Under the pieces are notes generated by a model. That model had not been told where the DNA came from. It saw only the letters and a list, made by a program, of their open reading frames with translations, and did not search any database. Positions 1 through 7,413 of a DNA stretch of 43,356 nt are shown one piece after another. Origin of the DNA: an uncultured Clostridia bacterium (lineage in GTDB: Bacteria; Bacillota; Clostridia; Lachnospirales; Anaerotignaceae). The stretch is taken from the NCBI GenBank assembly GCA_945868505.1, contig CAMBLO010000020.1:1-43356 (forward strand), written 5' to 3'. Position numbers and translations under genes: made by a program. The number at the start of each line of letters is the position of its first letter. Position 1 is the stretch's first letter.

Positions 1-17
1 TCATTCTCAGTCTCGCT

Positions 18-23
18 TGTCAA
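18..23 (-). promoter_or_regulatory. Possible second -35 box of a tandem stable-RNA promoter, cut by window edge
   Basis: The minus strand has TTGACA followed by AGCGAGACTGAG and then the window ends. A -10 box at normal 16-17 bp spacing would lie just outside. The GACAAGCGAG stretch spanning this box also occurs inside the complete promoter at 103-130, so the two look like tandem promoters of one outward-reading unit. The missing -10 cannot be seen. Confidence 0.45.
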
Positions 24-102
24 TGTTTTTCTTCTAAAACATTCGCCGTTGACCTATTCGATATGCTGTTTTCGTTCTGCCAATCAGCAGCGACAGTTAC
101 TT

Positions 103-130
103 ATTATACTCGCTTGTCGAGAAAAGTCAA
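103..130 (-). promoter_or_regulatory. Strong rRNA-type promoter pointing out of the left edge
   Basis: On the minus strand TTGACT (125-130) is followed after 16 bp by a perfect TATAAT (103-108). Just upstream (about 131-170) are A- and T-tracts like an UP element. The unit it drives lies beyond the left edge. A near-consensus promoter, an AT-rich upstream element and a second similar -35 are typical of rRNA or tRNA operon promoters in Firmicutes, so an rrn operon next door is the best guess (inference). Confidence 0.7.
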
Positions 131-182
131 CATCTTTTTTCAACTTTTTTAAAAAAAGAAGTTTCTTACATATTATAATATA

Positions 183-236
183 ATGCAAAAGATCCGAAGA
201 GAAGAAACAACTTGTTCCCCTCTGCGGATTCTCTTA
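183..236 (-). terminator. Probable intrinsic terminator of panC
   Basis: Directly after the panC stop the minus strand can fold a stem of about 15 pairs, from ATCCGCAGAGGGGAA to TTCTTCTCTTCGGAT with one mismatch and G-U pairs, followed by CTTTT. The U-tract is short, so termination may be partial. It separates panC from the outward-facing promoter at 103-130. Confidence 0.5.
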
Positions 237-239
237 AAT

Positions 240-1082
240 TCACTGCATCTGATAGCTAAAATTATCGATGAGACGTGTCTTGCCAATATATACAGCCATT
301 GCTACCAATACATCACGGTCAATGGTTTCTACAGGCTCCATCGTCAGTGCATCCACAGCGGAAACATAATCGATCTTCGCCATGGGCTCTGCTTCGATGA
401 TGGCTTTCATTTCTGTCAGCAGTTCCTCCGCTTTCATGCCGGCTTTGATGATTTCACGGCCACGGGCCACGCTGTGGGAAAGACACAGTGCCGCCTGACG
501 TTCTTCTGCATTCAGGTAAGTATTACGGGAGGATTTCGCCAAACCGTCTTCTTCACGTACGATAGGACAACCAACGATCTCAATGTCAAAGTTCAGGTCT
601 TTCACCATTTTACGGATGATCGCCAGCTGCTGTGCATCCTTTTCCCCGAAATATGCTCTGTCAGGGCTTACGATATGGAACAGCTTGGATACAACTGTGC
701 AAACGCCACGGAAGTGGATGGGGCGAGTGAGACCGCAGAGATGATCGGAAAGCCCTTCAATAGATACAAACGCACGGGGATCTGTATACATATCTTCCGG
801 TTCAGGGTGGAAGATCAGGTCGGCACCCAGACTTTCGCAAAGCGCGCTGTCTCTTTCAAAGTCTCTGGGATATGCAGCCAAATCTTCATTGGGACCAAAC
901 TGCGTAGGATTGACAAAGACAGAAACTACCACTTTGTCGTTCTGTTCCCGGCATTTTTTGATCAGACTGCCATGACCTTCATGCAGAAAGCCCATGGTGG
1001 GTACCAAACCAACTGTCAGGCCTTCCTTTTTCCATGCCTTGATGATCTCTCTGGTTTCAGGGATTGTTTTTGTTACTTGCAT
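240..1082 (-). CDS. panC: Pantothenate synthetase
   Basis: Condenses pantoate and beta-alanine with ATP to pantothenate, the last step of vitamin B5 synthesis, in the cytosol. The 280-residue protein has the normal family length. Visible motifs are PTMGFLHEGHGSLI near the N-terminus (nucleotide-binding HIGH-type motif), FVNPTQFGPNEDL, GEKDAQQL and KSSRN, all standard for PanC. The ATG follows AGGAAG. Neither panB nor panD is beside it, so it is monocistronic here, with its own leader (1083-1400) that contains an intrinsic terminator. The plus-strand frame across the same region is a shadow. Identity is secure from the motifs. Confidence 0.96.
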   Translation of the reverse strand: MQVTKTIPETREIIKAWKKEGLTVGLVPTMGFLHEGHGSLIKKCREQNDKVVVSVFVNPTQFGPNEDLAAYPRDFERDSALCESLGADLIFHPEPEDMYTDPRAFVSIEGLSDHLCGLTRPIHFRGVCTVVSKLFHIVSPDRAYFGEKDAQQLAIIRKMVKDLNFDIEIVGCPIVREEDGLAKSSRNTYLNAEERQAALCLSHSVARGREIIKAGMKAEELLTEMKAIIEAEPMAKIDYVSAVDALTMEPVETIDRDVLVAMAVYIGKTRLIDNFSYQMQ

Positions 1083-1162
1083 TTTATCTTCCTCATTTCA
1101 TTCAGATTTGAAGATAGCCTCGTCCCAAATTCCATTACACGCTTTCTAATGATATCTTTCTT

Positions 1163-1200
1163 CAAAAATAAAAAATCCCTTCTGCTTCAGCTCAGAAGGG
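1163..1200 (-). terminator. Intrinsic terminator inside the panC leader (possible attenuator)
   Basis: Minus strand: CCCTTCTG, an 8-nt loop, CAGAAGGG, then ATTTTTTATTTTT, an ideal intrinsic terminator. It lies about 80 nt upstream of the panC ATG and some 280 nt downstream of the DUF711 gene's own terminator, with no gene between. It either ends a small RNA or acts as an attenuator in a panC leader. I found no T-box motif here. Whether it matches the Rfam pan RNA motif cannot be judged by eye. Confidence 0.75.
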
Positions 1201-1359
1201 AAGATTTGCATAGCAAAAAACTCTTACGTTCTCCTGAGTCTTATTTCTGTCGAATATAAGCTCATCTTGTCATAAGATCAGTTAAAGATATTGAAATTTT
1301 TATGTAACAGTAAATGGTCTTGAAGTGTAGTTTTGAAAACAAATACTATCTCCGAGGAC

Positions 1360-1388
1360 ATTTTAGCACTGGTCTTTTAAAAAAACAA
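1360..1388 (-). promoter_or_regulatory. Candidate promoter for the panC leader
   Basis: Minus strand TTGTTT (1383-1388), 17-bp spacer, TAAAAT (1360-1365). It would start a transcript near 1353 that runs through the terminator at 1163-1200 into panC. The rest of 1083-1478 holds AT-rich sequence without a supportable gene; the 74-residue plus-strand frame at 1314-1538 has no recognisable content. Confidence 0.4.
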
Positions 1389-1478
1389 TCTTTTTTTGTA
1401 AAAAATTTAACGTTTTTACATTATATTCCCTCTGTCCCTGTCTGGGTCATAGAAAGGATAGAAAGAACATCCAATACC

Positions 1479-1518
1479 AAAAAAGGGTATACATTCCTTT
1501 CGGAATCTATACCCTTTT
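1479..1518 (-). terminator. Intrinsic terminator after the DUF711 gene
   Basis: AAAAGGGTATA (1481-1491) pairs with TATACCCTTTT (1508-1518), with an inner ATTCC/GGAAT stem, and the minus strand continues into a T-run. It is 20 bp past the DUF711 stop. The arms are symmetrical enough to work in both directions. Confidence 0.85.
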
Positions 1519-1538
1519 CAAAGCGATCTACTATTTGA

Positions 1539-2900
1539 TTAGTTTTTGAAGCTATGGATGGGGGCAGGGATTCTGCCGCCCCGAGCCACAAATTTTTCAC
1601 AGCTGAAACGATTTACGGGAATGATAGGCGCATAGCCAAGCAGACCGCCGAATTCCACACTTTCGCCTTCTTTTCTGCCAATGACAGGAATCAGACGAAC
1701 CGCCGTTGTTTTATTATTCACCATACCGATAGCCGCTTCGTCTGCAATGATACCGGACAGTGTTGCCGCAGAAGTATCACCGGGCAGAGCGATCATATCC
1801 AGACCAACGGAGCATACACAAGTCATAGCCTCCAGTTTTTCCAGTGTCAGAGCGCCTTTTTCACAGGCATCAATCATACCATGGTCTTCGCTGACAGGGA
1901 TGAAAGCACCGCTCAGACCACCAACGTAGGAAGATGCCATAACGCCGCCTTTTTTCACATTGTCATTCAACAATGCCAATGCTGCTGTGGTACCGGGTGC
2001 ACCGGCTTCTTCCAGACCCATTTCTTGGAAAATTTCTGCGATACTGTCGCCAACAGCAGGTGTGGGTGCCAAAGAAAGGTCGATGATACCGAAGGGCACA
2101 TTCAGTCTCTTGGAAGCTTCTCTTGCAATCAACTGACCCACACGAGTGATCTTGAAGGCAGTACGTTTTACAGTCTCGCACAGAGTTTCAAAATCTGCGC
2201 CTCTGACTTCTTCCAATGCCTTTTTCACTACGCCGGGACCGCTGACGCCAACATTGATGCAGCAATCTGCTTCGCCAACGCCATGGAATGCCCCTGCCAT
2301 GAAGGGGTTGTCTTCTACTGCATTGCAGAAAACGACCAGCTTCGCACAGCCGATACATTCGTTATCCTTTGTGCGTTCTGCTGTTTCTACAATAATTTCG
2401 CCCATTTTTTTCACAGCGTCCATATTCAGACCGTTTCTGGAAGTACCGATATTCACAGAAGAGCAAACACGTTCTGTCACTGCCAATGCTTCGGGAATAG
2501 AATCAATCAGGATTTTATCACTTTCTGTGTAGCCTTTCTGCACCAGAGCAGAAAAACCGCCGATAAAGTTGACACCAACTTCTCTTGCCGCTCTATCCAG
2601 TGTCTGGGCAACGCTGACATAAGAATCTGCGTTTTTGCAGCCTGCTGCCGCAATAGCAATGGGTGTTACAGAAATTCTCTTATTTACAACAGGAATCCCG
2701 TATTCCTTTGCCAGTTCATCGCCGACCTTAACCAGATCCTTTGCATATGTAGTGATTTTCTTATAGATCTTTTCGTTGAATTTTTCGATATCTGCATCTG
2801 CGCAATCCAGCAAGCTGATTCCCATGGTAATGGTACGCACGTCTAGGTTCATTTCGCTGATCATGCTGTTGGTTTCCAAAATCTCATTTCTTGTGATCAT
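1539..2900 (-). CDS. DUF711 / UPF0210 family protein (PFL-like fold)
   Basis: This 453-residue protein belongs to the UPF0210/DUF711 family, annotated as 'PFL family protein' for fold similarity to pyruvate formate-lyase. No biochemical function is established to my knowledge. It is full length for the family, with characteristic stretches such as [11 protein letters not shown] near the N-terminus, a glycine-rich [19 protein letters not shown] and [17 protein letters not shown] see no glycyl-radical motif of a true PFL. The ATG follows AAGGAGG, which overlaps the stop region of the upstream ACT-domain gene, so the two are co-transcribed and probably coupled in translation. This pairing is conserved across Firmicutes, which suggests the ACT protein senses a ligand for the partner (inference). 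Confidence 0.93.
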   Translation of the reverse strand: MITRNEILETNSMISEMNLDVRTITMGISLLDCADADIEKFNEKIYKKITTYAKDLVKVGDELAKEYGIPVVNKRISVTPIAIAAAGCKNADSYVSVAQTLDRAAREVGVNFIGGFSALVQKGYTESDKILIDSIPEALAVTERVCSSVNIGTSRNGLNMDAVKKMGEIIVETAERTKDNECIGCAKLVVFCNAVEDNPFMAGAFHGVGEADCCINVGVSGPGVVKKALEEVRGADFETLCETVKRTAFKITRVGQLIAREASKRLNVPFGIIDLSLAPTPAVGDSIAEIFQEMGLEEAGAPGTTAALALLNDNVKKGGVMASSYVGGLSGAFIPVSEDHGMIDACEKGALTLEKLEAMTCVCSVGLDMIALPGDTSAATLSGIIADEAAIGMVNNKTTAVRLIPVIGRKEGESVEFGGLLGYAPIIPVNRFSCEKFVARGGRIPAPIHSFKN

Positions 2901-2917
2901 TCAGTCCAGCCTCCTTT

Positions 2918-3190
2918 TTAAATGCGGTGCATCGCATCAAAAATCTCTGTGTGCTGGATCTTAACCTCCAGACCCATTTCTTCACCTACTGCATGCAGTT
3001 TTTCTGCTGTTGTATCAAATGTATCTTTTGCTTCGGTAATGTCCACCACCATTACCATGTTGAAATAGCCCCCAACGATAGTCTGGGAAATATCCAGAAT
3101 ATTGATATTTGCTTCCGCCAAAGCTGCACATACCTTTGCAGTAATGCCCACCTTATCCAGACCAAGTACTGTTACAACTGCTTTTTTCAT
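2918..3190 (-). CDS. ACT domain-containing protein (UPF0237)
   Basis: A 90-residue single ACT domain beginning MKKAVVTVLGLDKVGITAKV, with the following GGYFNMVMVVDI strand. ACT domains bind small ligands, often amino acids, and are usually regulatory. The ATG at 3190 is preferred over an upstream in-frame start because it follows AAGGAGGAGCAAGAG with good spacing and gives the usual family length. It is the first gene of a two-gene unit with DUF711, 17 bp apart, behind a promoter at 3351-3380 and a palindrome at 3320-3338. The ligand is unknown. Confidence 0.92.
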   Translation of the reverse strand: MKKAVVTVLGLDKVGITAKVCAALAEANINILDISQTIVGGYFNMVMVVDITEAKDTFDTTAEKLHAVGEEMGLEVKIQHTEIFDAMHRI

Positions 3191-3319
3191 CTCTTGCTCC
3201 TCCTTTTTCAATATGCCATATATGTATGACTGGATCTGAATCAGAAATCCCCGCGATCCTGATAGTACAACTGCACTGCCGGAATTCTGTGGTATTCTAA
3301 AGATCCTATCCTATTTTTT

Positions 3320-3338
3320 GTCCCAAAAGTCTTTTGGG
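3320..3338. promoter_or_regulatory. 19-bp palindrome, operator candidate for the ACT-DUF711 unit
   Basis: TCCCAAAAG-T-CTTTTGGGA is a perfect inverted repeat with a 1-nt centre. It lies just downstream of the -10 box at 3351-3356, at about the +5 to +25 region. Neither side has a T-run, and the loop is too small for an RNA terminator, so a DNA operator for a dimeric repressor fits better. Confidence 0.5.
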
Positions 3339-3350
3339 AATGATGCTTCT

Positions 3351-3380
3351 ATCTTACTTTAGATAAAGAAGGAAAGTCAA
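3351..3380 (-). promoter_or_regulatory. Promoter of the ACT-DUF711 unit
   Basis: Minus strand TTGACT (3375-3380), 18-bp spacer, TAAGAT (3351-3356). The leader to the ACT start is about 155 nt. The rest of this intergenic stretch (3381-3560) is AT-rich with nothing else I can support. Confidence 0.65.
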
Positions 3381-3560
3381 TGGACAAATGTCCCTATAAA
3401 AGCTGGACCTTTCCAAGAAAACCCAACATATTGTATACAGTCTACCGTCAGATTATCTTTTTTCCATAACAATCCGGTATAAAAAAGACATTTTTCGGTA
3501 TTTTTATGGTGAAACCCAGAAATTACCAAAAAATAAATCGTCTTTCTGCTTTAAAAATCA

Positions 3561-3601
3561 TAGGAAAAGGGATGAAGCCCTGCCAAGCTCCATCCCTTTT
3601 T
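3561..3601 (-). terminator. Intrinsic terminator of the selenium/molybdenum accessory operon
   Basis: AAAAGGGATG (3565-3574) pairs with CATCCCTTTT (3591-3600). It begins 5 bp after the yqeC-xdhC stop. It is the only strong terminator I find between here and the selD start at 15948, so the 15 genes in between are probably one transcription unit. Confidence 0.85.
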
Positions 3602-3605
3602 CGGT

Positions 3606-5012
3606 TTAAATGCCTTCTTTAAATGATATAGGAAGAAACAGGACTTTATTGCTGCCTCCGCAGATCATTCCCAGCTTCCCGCTATCCTCATGATTCAAAT
3701 GATATTCCTTTATCATCGCCTGCGGGCGTTTCTTTGCTTCTTCTATCACCGCAAATTCCACCGCACCGCCGCCGATACTGTCGATAACCTTATCCTCCCC
3801 TACGAACATCATGCTGCCCACGCCTCTGGGAGAGGAGCCGCTCTTTTCAATGATGATACAAAGGGTTCCCCCTTCCTTCACCTCCAGCAGTTCTCTGGAA
3901 ACAGAAGAAATCTGTTTGCCATTCTTTTCCTGAATGATCTGCGCCAATATGCTGACGGCGATTTCTCCCGGTGTAACGGCTTTGATGGGCAGCCCGATGG
4001 GGGCAAAAATCATTTTAATCCTTTCTTCCGCAATGCCCTCCTGCCGCAGGTTTTCAAAGGTTTTTTCCACCTTCGCCTTGCTGCCGATCATCCCCAGATA
4101 TTGATAGGGATGCTGCAAAATGGTCTTTACGCAAAGGAAATCATCCTTATGCCCACGGGTCACCACACAATAATAGCCATTGGGCTCCAAATAGTTTTCC
4201 AGATGATCGAAGGTATCACAAATAACCTCATCCGCCAAGGGGAATCTTTCCCTGTTGGCAAATTCTTCTCTGTCATCCAGTACCTTGATACGGAAATCCA
4301 AACAGGCAGCCATTTTCACCAATTCGCAGGAAACATGACCGCCCCCGCAAATCACCAGATTGGGCTGGGTGCTGAACCATTCCTCCTGAATCAGGGAAAC
4401 ATCCATATCTGCTTCCAATAAGGCGGCAACAGCCTTCTGATACAGGGAATCATCATGGTTCACTTTGATTTCGATTGTTTTTTCTGGATATTTTTCTTTC
4501 AATGGTTCCATATATCCTTTCCTCACTAATTTTTGGATATGGCTTGCCTCAATCACCGTATCCTCGGCAATTCCCAGACAGGCCTGTACCAGTTCCCACC
4601 GATGGCAAACCTCTTTCGCCTTTTTCCCCAAGGCCTGCAGTCCGCAAACAACAATAATTTCCTCCACGTTATCATAAATCACAGGCTCTTTTTCATTGGG
4701 AAATTTGATGGGCTTCTGCTTGGAGCCATCCGCTTCAATTAGCACCACATCCGCCTTTTCGCAGACCCGCCCATAGGTTTCCTCCGAAAGAGCCTTAATT
4801 TTTTCTCCTTCCGGGATACCTGCCATGGCATAACCTTTTTCTTCCAGTTCCCTGATAATTTCATCAGCATTATCGGTCAGCAGGGTATCTTCGTCTATGA
4901 ACATATGGGTCGAGGTAGTCACAAAAACCTTTTTCCCCTGAGCCCGATAAGCATGGGCATATTTTTTGATGAGGCTTGTCTTGCCCCCTGCGCCAACAAC
5001 CGCCTGAATCAT
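3606..5012 (-). CDS. yqeC: YqeC-XdhC fusion, selenium-dependent hydroxylase maturation protein
   Basis: A 468-residue three-part protein. Residues 1-200 are YqeC-like, with the P-loop GAGGKTS at 8-14 and the VLIEADGSKQKPIK stretch typical of the selenium-dependent hydroxylase accessory family. Residues about 216-360 are the XdhC C-terminal Rossmann domain (NLVICGGGHVS, VTRGHKDDFL, YLGMIGSKAKV, IFAPIGLPI). Residues about 374-463 are the XdhC/CoxI N-terminal domain (SGSSPRGVGSMM, GGGAVE, MICGG with a conserved Cys). In ordinary XdhC the CoxI domain comes first, so the two halves are in swapped order here. XdhC proteins bind molybdopterin cytosine dinucleotide and aid sulfur loading; YqeC co-occurs with SelD and YqeB in labile-selenium systems. 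Last gene of the operon; ATG after AAGGAAG. Confidence 0.9.
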   Translation of the reverse strand: MIQAVVGAGGKTSLIKKYAHAYRAQGKKVFVTTSTHMFIDEDTLLTDNADEIIRELEEKGYAMAGIPEGEKIKALSEETYGRVCEKADVVLIEADGSKQKPIKFPNEKEPVIYDNVEEIIVVCGLQALGKKAKEVCHRWELVQACLGIAEDTVIEASHIQKLVRKGYMEPLKEKYPEKTIEIKVNHDDSLYQKAVAALLEADMDVSLIQEEWFSTQPNLVICGGGHVSCELVKMAACLDFRIKVLDDREEFANRERFPLADEVICDTFDHLENYLEPNGYYCVVTRGHKDDFLCVKTILQHPYQYLGMIGSKAKVEKTFENLRQEGIAEERIKMIFAPIGLPIKAVTPGEIAVSILAQIIQEKNGKQISSVSRELLEVKEGGTLCIIIEKSGSSPRGVGSMMFVGEDKVIDSIGGGAVEFAVIEEAKKRPQAMIKEYHLNHEDSGKLGMICGGSNKVLFLPISFKEGI

Positions 5013-5036
5013 GCTATCTTCCTTTCAGCAATCCTT

Positions 5037-5933
5037 TCATTCCGCAAACAATTCTGTTTCCGTCACACATTCCGATTTGATTTTTCCTACCAGAAAATCC
5101 AGCGCAGACAACACTCTGGGGCGGATATCCCCGCCAATCATCACATACATGATATCCTCCCCCACAGAAAGCTCCCCTTCGTTGAGCCAGACACGGACAT
5201 AATAAATGCCTTCTCTTTTTCTAGTCTCCTCCGCCGCCTGAGAAACCTTTTCTGCATCATAGGAAAACAATAGCCCTTTGACAGGCTTTGTATCCCCTGC
5301 GTCCTTTCGCACCTTTTCTCTGGCAGTTTCCCGCACGATGCCATTATGCACCAAATACATCCCGACCTTCTCCGCATCAACATCCTTTTTCGCCTCCTGC
5401 AACCATCTCTCCATGGAGGGGATTTCTTTTTTCACAGGAACAGCGGCACACTCTGCAGAACCGGCAGAGGATAACATTTCCAACCCGTGCCCAATGGCAG
5501 GCAGAACCGCCGCCAGATTTTCCTTTGCCGCCTTTTCACTGCCGGGCAGGTTGATGATAAGGGTGCGGCCCCGAATCCCTGCCACGCTGCGGGAAAGGCA
5601 TCCCCTAGGGGTAATCTGCATACTTGCCGCCCGCATGGCTTCGGGAATCCCTCTGGCCTCCCGCTCCACCACGGCAAGGGTGGCTTCGGGGGTAATATCT
5701 CTGGGGGAAAAGCCTGTCCCCCCTGTAGTAAGCACCAAAGAAGTATGCAAAACATCTGCACACCGCACCAGCTCTGCCTGTATCTGTTCTTTCTCGTCGG
5801 GAAGGATATTTTGACAGATAACCTGATATCCTGCTTCCTCCAACATTTTGCAGATAGCAGGGCCGCTGGTATCAATTCTTTCCCCTCTGGAGCCTTTATC
5901 ACTGATGGTCAGCACTGCCGCTATTTTCTTCAT
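5037..5933 (-). CDS. MogA/MoaB-type molybdopterin adenylyltransferase fused to a MoaE-like domain
   Basis: A 298-residue protein. Residues 1-165 are a MogA/MoaB (MoCF) domain, with TISDKGSRGERIDTSGP, TTGGTGFSPRDITPEAT and NLPGSEKAA; this family adenylylates molybdopterin before metal insertion. Residues about 188-290 resemble MoaE, the large subunit of molybdopterin synthase: a GxV-type strand near VHNGIVRET, then GELSVGEDIMYVMIGGDIRP and an LDFLVGKIK helix. The usual PxWKxE catalytic tail of MoaE reads VTETEL here, so the second active-site lysine is missing and synthase activity is doubtful. The ATG overlaps the moaC stop (ATGA). The adenylyltransferase call is firm and the MoaE-like call moderate. 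Confidence 0.85.
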   Translation of the reverse strand: MKKIAAVLTISDKGSRGERIDTSGPAICKMLEEAGYQVICQNILPDEKEQIQAELVRCADVLHTSLVLTTGGTGFSPRDITPEATLAVVEREARGIPEAMRAASMQITPRGCLSRSVAGIRGRTLIINLPGSEKAAKENLAAVLPAIGHGLEMLSSAGSAECAAVPVKKEIPSMERWLQEAKKDVDAEKVGMYLVHNGIVRETAREKVRKDAGDTKPVKGLLFSYDAEKVSQAAEETRKREGIYYVRVWLNEGELSVGEDIMYVMIGGDIRPRVLSALDFLVGKIKSECVTETELFAE

Positions 5934-6424
5934 GCCTTTTCCTCTTTTCTATGAAAATCTCCGTGAACGCCGCCCGTCTTTTCCAATAGGCGGATATCGG
6001 TAATCAAAATATCCTTTTGTACTGCCTTGCACATATCATATACCGTTAGGACCGCCGCCGATACTGCCGTCAGCGCCTCCATTTCCACCCCTGTTCGCCC
6101 GGCACAGGAAACCGTCGCCCGTATCTCCACAGAGCAGCGTTCTTCATCCAGCGTCAGCTCCATGTCAATCCCATCAATCAAAATGGGATGACACATAGGA
6201 ATAAGGTCTGGGGTACGCTTCGCCCCCATGATGCCTGCAACCTGTGCCACAGTCAGCACATCACCCTTTTTCATGCCGCCCTTTTGGAGCAGTTCAAAGG
6301 TTTCCGGGTTGACCAGCACACGCCCCGCGGCAACGGCTGTGCGGCAAGTGGGTTCTTTTGTTCCAACATCCACCATTTTCGCCCGCCCCTGTTCATTAAA
6401 ATGGGTAAATTCCTTCATTTTCAT
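5930..6424 (-). CDS. moaC: Cyclic pyranopterin monophosphate synthase
   Basis: Acts with MoaA in the first stage of molybdopterin synthesis, converting the 3',8-cyclo-GTP product of MoaA to cyclic pyranopterin monophosphate. About 164 residues, normal for MoaC. Motifs visible are MVDVGTKEPTCRTAVA, GAKRTPDLIPMCHPI, the SCAGRTGVEMEALTAVSAA stretch and the GGVHGDF tail. Two starts are possible, 6424 or 6418; I use the first ATG, which overlaps the moaA stop as ATGA after a GGGGG stretch. An upstream in-frame extension lies inside moaA and is not used. Confidence 0.96.
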   Translation of the reverse strand: MKMKEFTHFNEQGRAKMVDVGTKEPTCRTAVAAGRVLVNPETFELLQKGGMKKGDVLTVAQVAGIMGAKRTPDLIPMCHPILIDGIDMELTLDEERCSVEIRATVSCAGRTGVEMEALTAVSAAVLTVYDMCKAVQKDILITDIRLLEKTGGVHGDFHRKEEKA

Positions 6425-7374
6425 CCCCCTATCTGATTCATGCTTCGTTTTGCTCCGCTGGGCTGTCCATAGGAAAGGGCTCCATGGCATTCCGGTTTTT
6501 CAAGTATCGCCCGTTTCATTTGTTCCAGCATTTCCTCCATGGTTTTCCCCTTGATGGGATATTCCCCGGAAGAATGGAGACAGGGCTTCAATTTTCCGTC
6601 AGCTGTCAGCCGCAGGCGATTGCATTTTTGACAAAAATGGGCAGATATAGGGCTGATAAGCCCCACATTCCCCTTGCCATCGGGAAAACGGTACAGCTTT
6701 GCAACACCACCGTCCGCCGTAGCAGGCACAAGTTCCGGCAATCGTTCCAACACAATATCATTGGAAAGAAAGGCTTCGGGAGAAAATTCTCCGCTGTCAT
6801 ACATAGGCATCAATTCAATAAATCTTACGTCGATGGGATATTTTCTCGTCAGTCCCGCCAAGGCAGGAATCTCGTCATCATTAAATCCGCCAATGAGAAC
6901 CGTATTGACCTTGACCTTCTCAAAGCCCGCATCCAAAGCCGCTTCCAGACCCAACAATGCCTGCCGCAATTCTCCCCTTCTCGTCATTTGCGCATACTTT
7001 TTTTCATCCAATGTGTCCAGACTAATATTGATACGCTGTACCCCTGCCTCCCGCAGTTGCTTCGCCAAGGCAGGCAGCAAGATACCATTGGTAGTCATGC
7101 AGACCTCCTCGATACCTTCCACCGCCGCAACACGACGGCAAATGGGAAGGATATTCTTTTTCACAAGGGGTTCTCCTCCTGTAATACGCACCTTTTTGAT
7201 TCCCAAAGCAGCAGCCGTTTCCACCGCCTGTATCATTTCGTCCTCCCTTAGCATATCCTCATGCTTCTTTTTGCATACACCTTCCTCCGGCATACAATAG
7301 CGGCATCTCAGGTTGCAAAGCTCTGTCACAGACAGCCGCAGATATGTGATATTTCGTTCAAATCTATCCTTCAT
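6421..7374 (-). CDS. moaA: GTP 3',8-cyclase (radical SAM)
   Basis: Radical-SAM enzyme opening molybdopterin synthesis from GTP. The N-terminal cluster motif is CNLRCRYC (Cys20, 24, 27 from the chosen start), followed by ITGGEPL for SAM binding. A second cluster near the C-terminus uses FCQKCNRLRLT and a downstream Cys in KPCLHS, as in all MoaA. It ends in the usual IGG. The ATG at 7374 follows GGAAAGGAA and gives 317 residues; a TTG 30 bp upstream is in frame but has no ribosome site. It follows modC with a 39-bp gap and overlaps moaC. Confidence 0.96.
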   Translation of the reverse strand: MKDRFERNITYLRLSVTELCNLRCRYCMPEEGVCKKKHEDMLREDEMIQAVETAAALGIKKVRITGGEPLVKKNILPICRRVAAVEGIEEVCMTTNGILLPALAKQLREAGVQRINISLDTLDEKKYAQMTRRGELRQALLGLEAALDAGFEKVKVNTVLIGGFNDDEIPALAGLTRKYPIDVRFIELMPMYDSGEFSPEAFLSNDIVLERLPELVPATADGGVAKLYRFPDGKGNVGLISPISAHFCQKCNRLRLTADGKLKPCLHSSGEYPIKGKTMEEMLEQMKRAILEKPECHGALSYGQPSGAKRSMNQIGG

Positions 7375-7413
7375 ACACCAGAGTTCCTTTCCATTCCATG
7401 CCAATTTTCGGCA

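Noticed and set aside
183..1259. Plus-strand open frame of 358 codons opposite panC
   Set aside because: It mirrors panC, has no recognisable domain and no ribosome site; panC is certain on the other strand.
1083..1400. T-box leader upstream of panC
   Set aside because: No T-box core sequence is present and pantothenate synthetase is not an amino-acid-responsive target.
1314..1538. 74-codon plus-strand frame between panC and DUF711
   Set aside because: No ribosome site, AT-rich composition, and its end lies in a terminator hairpin.
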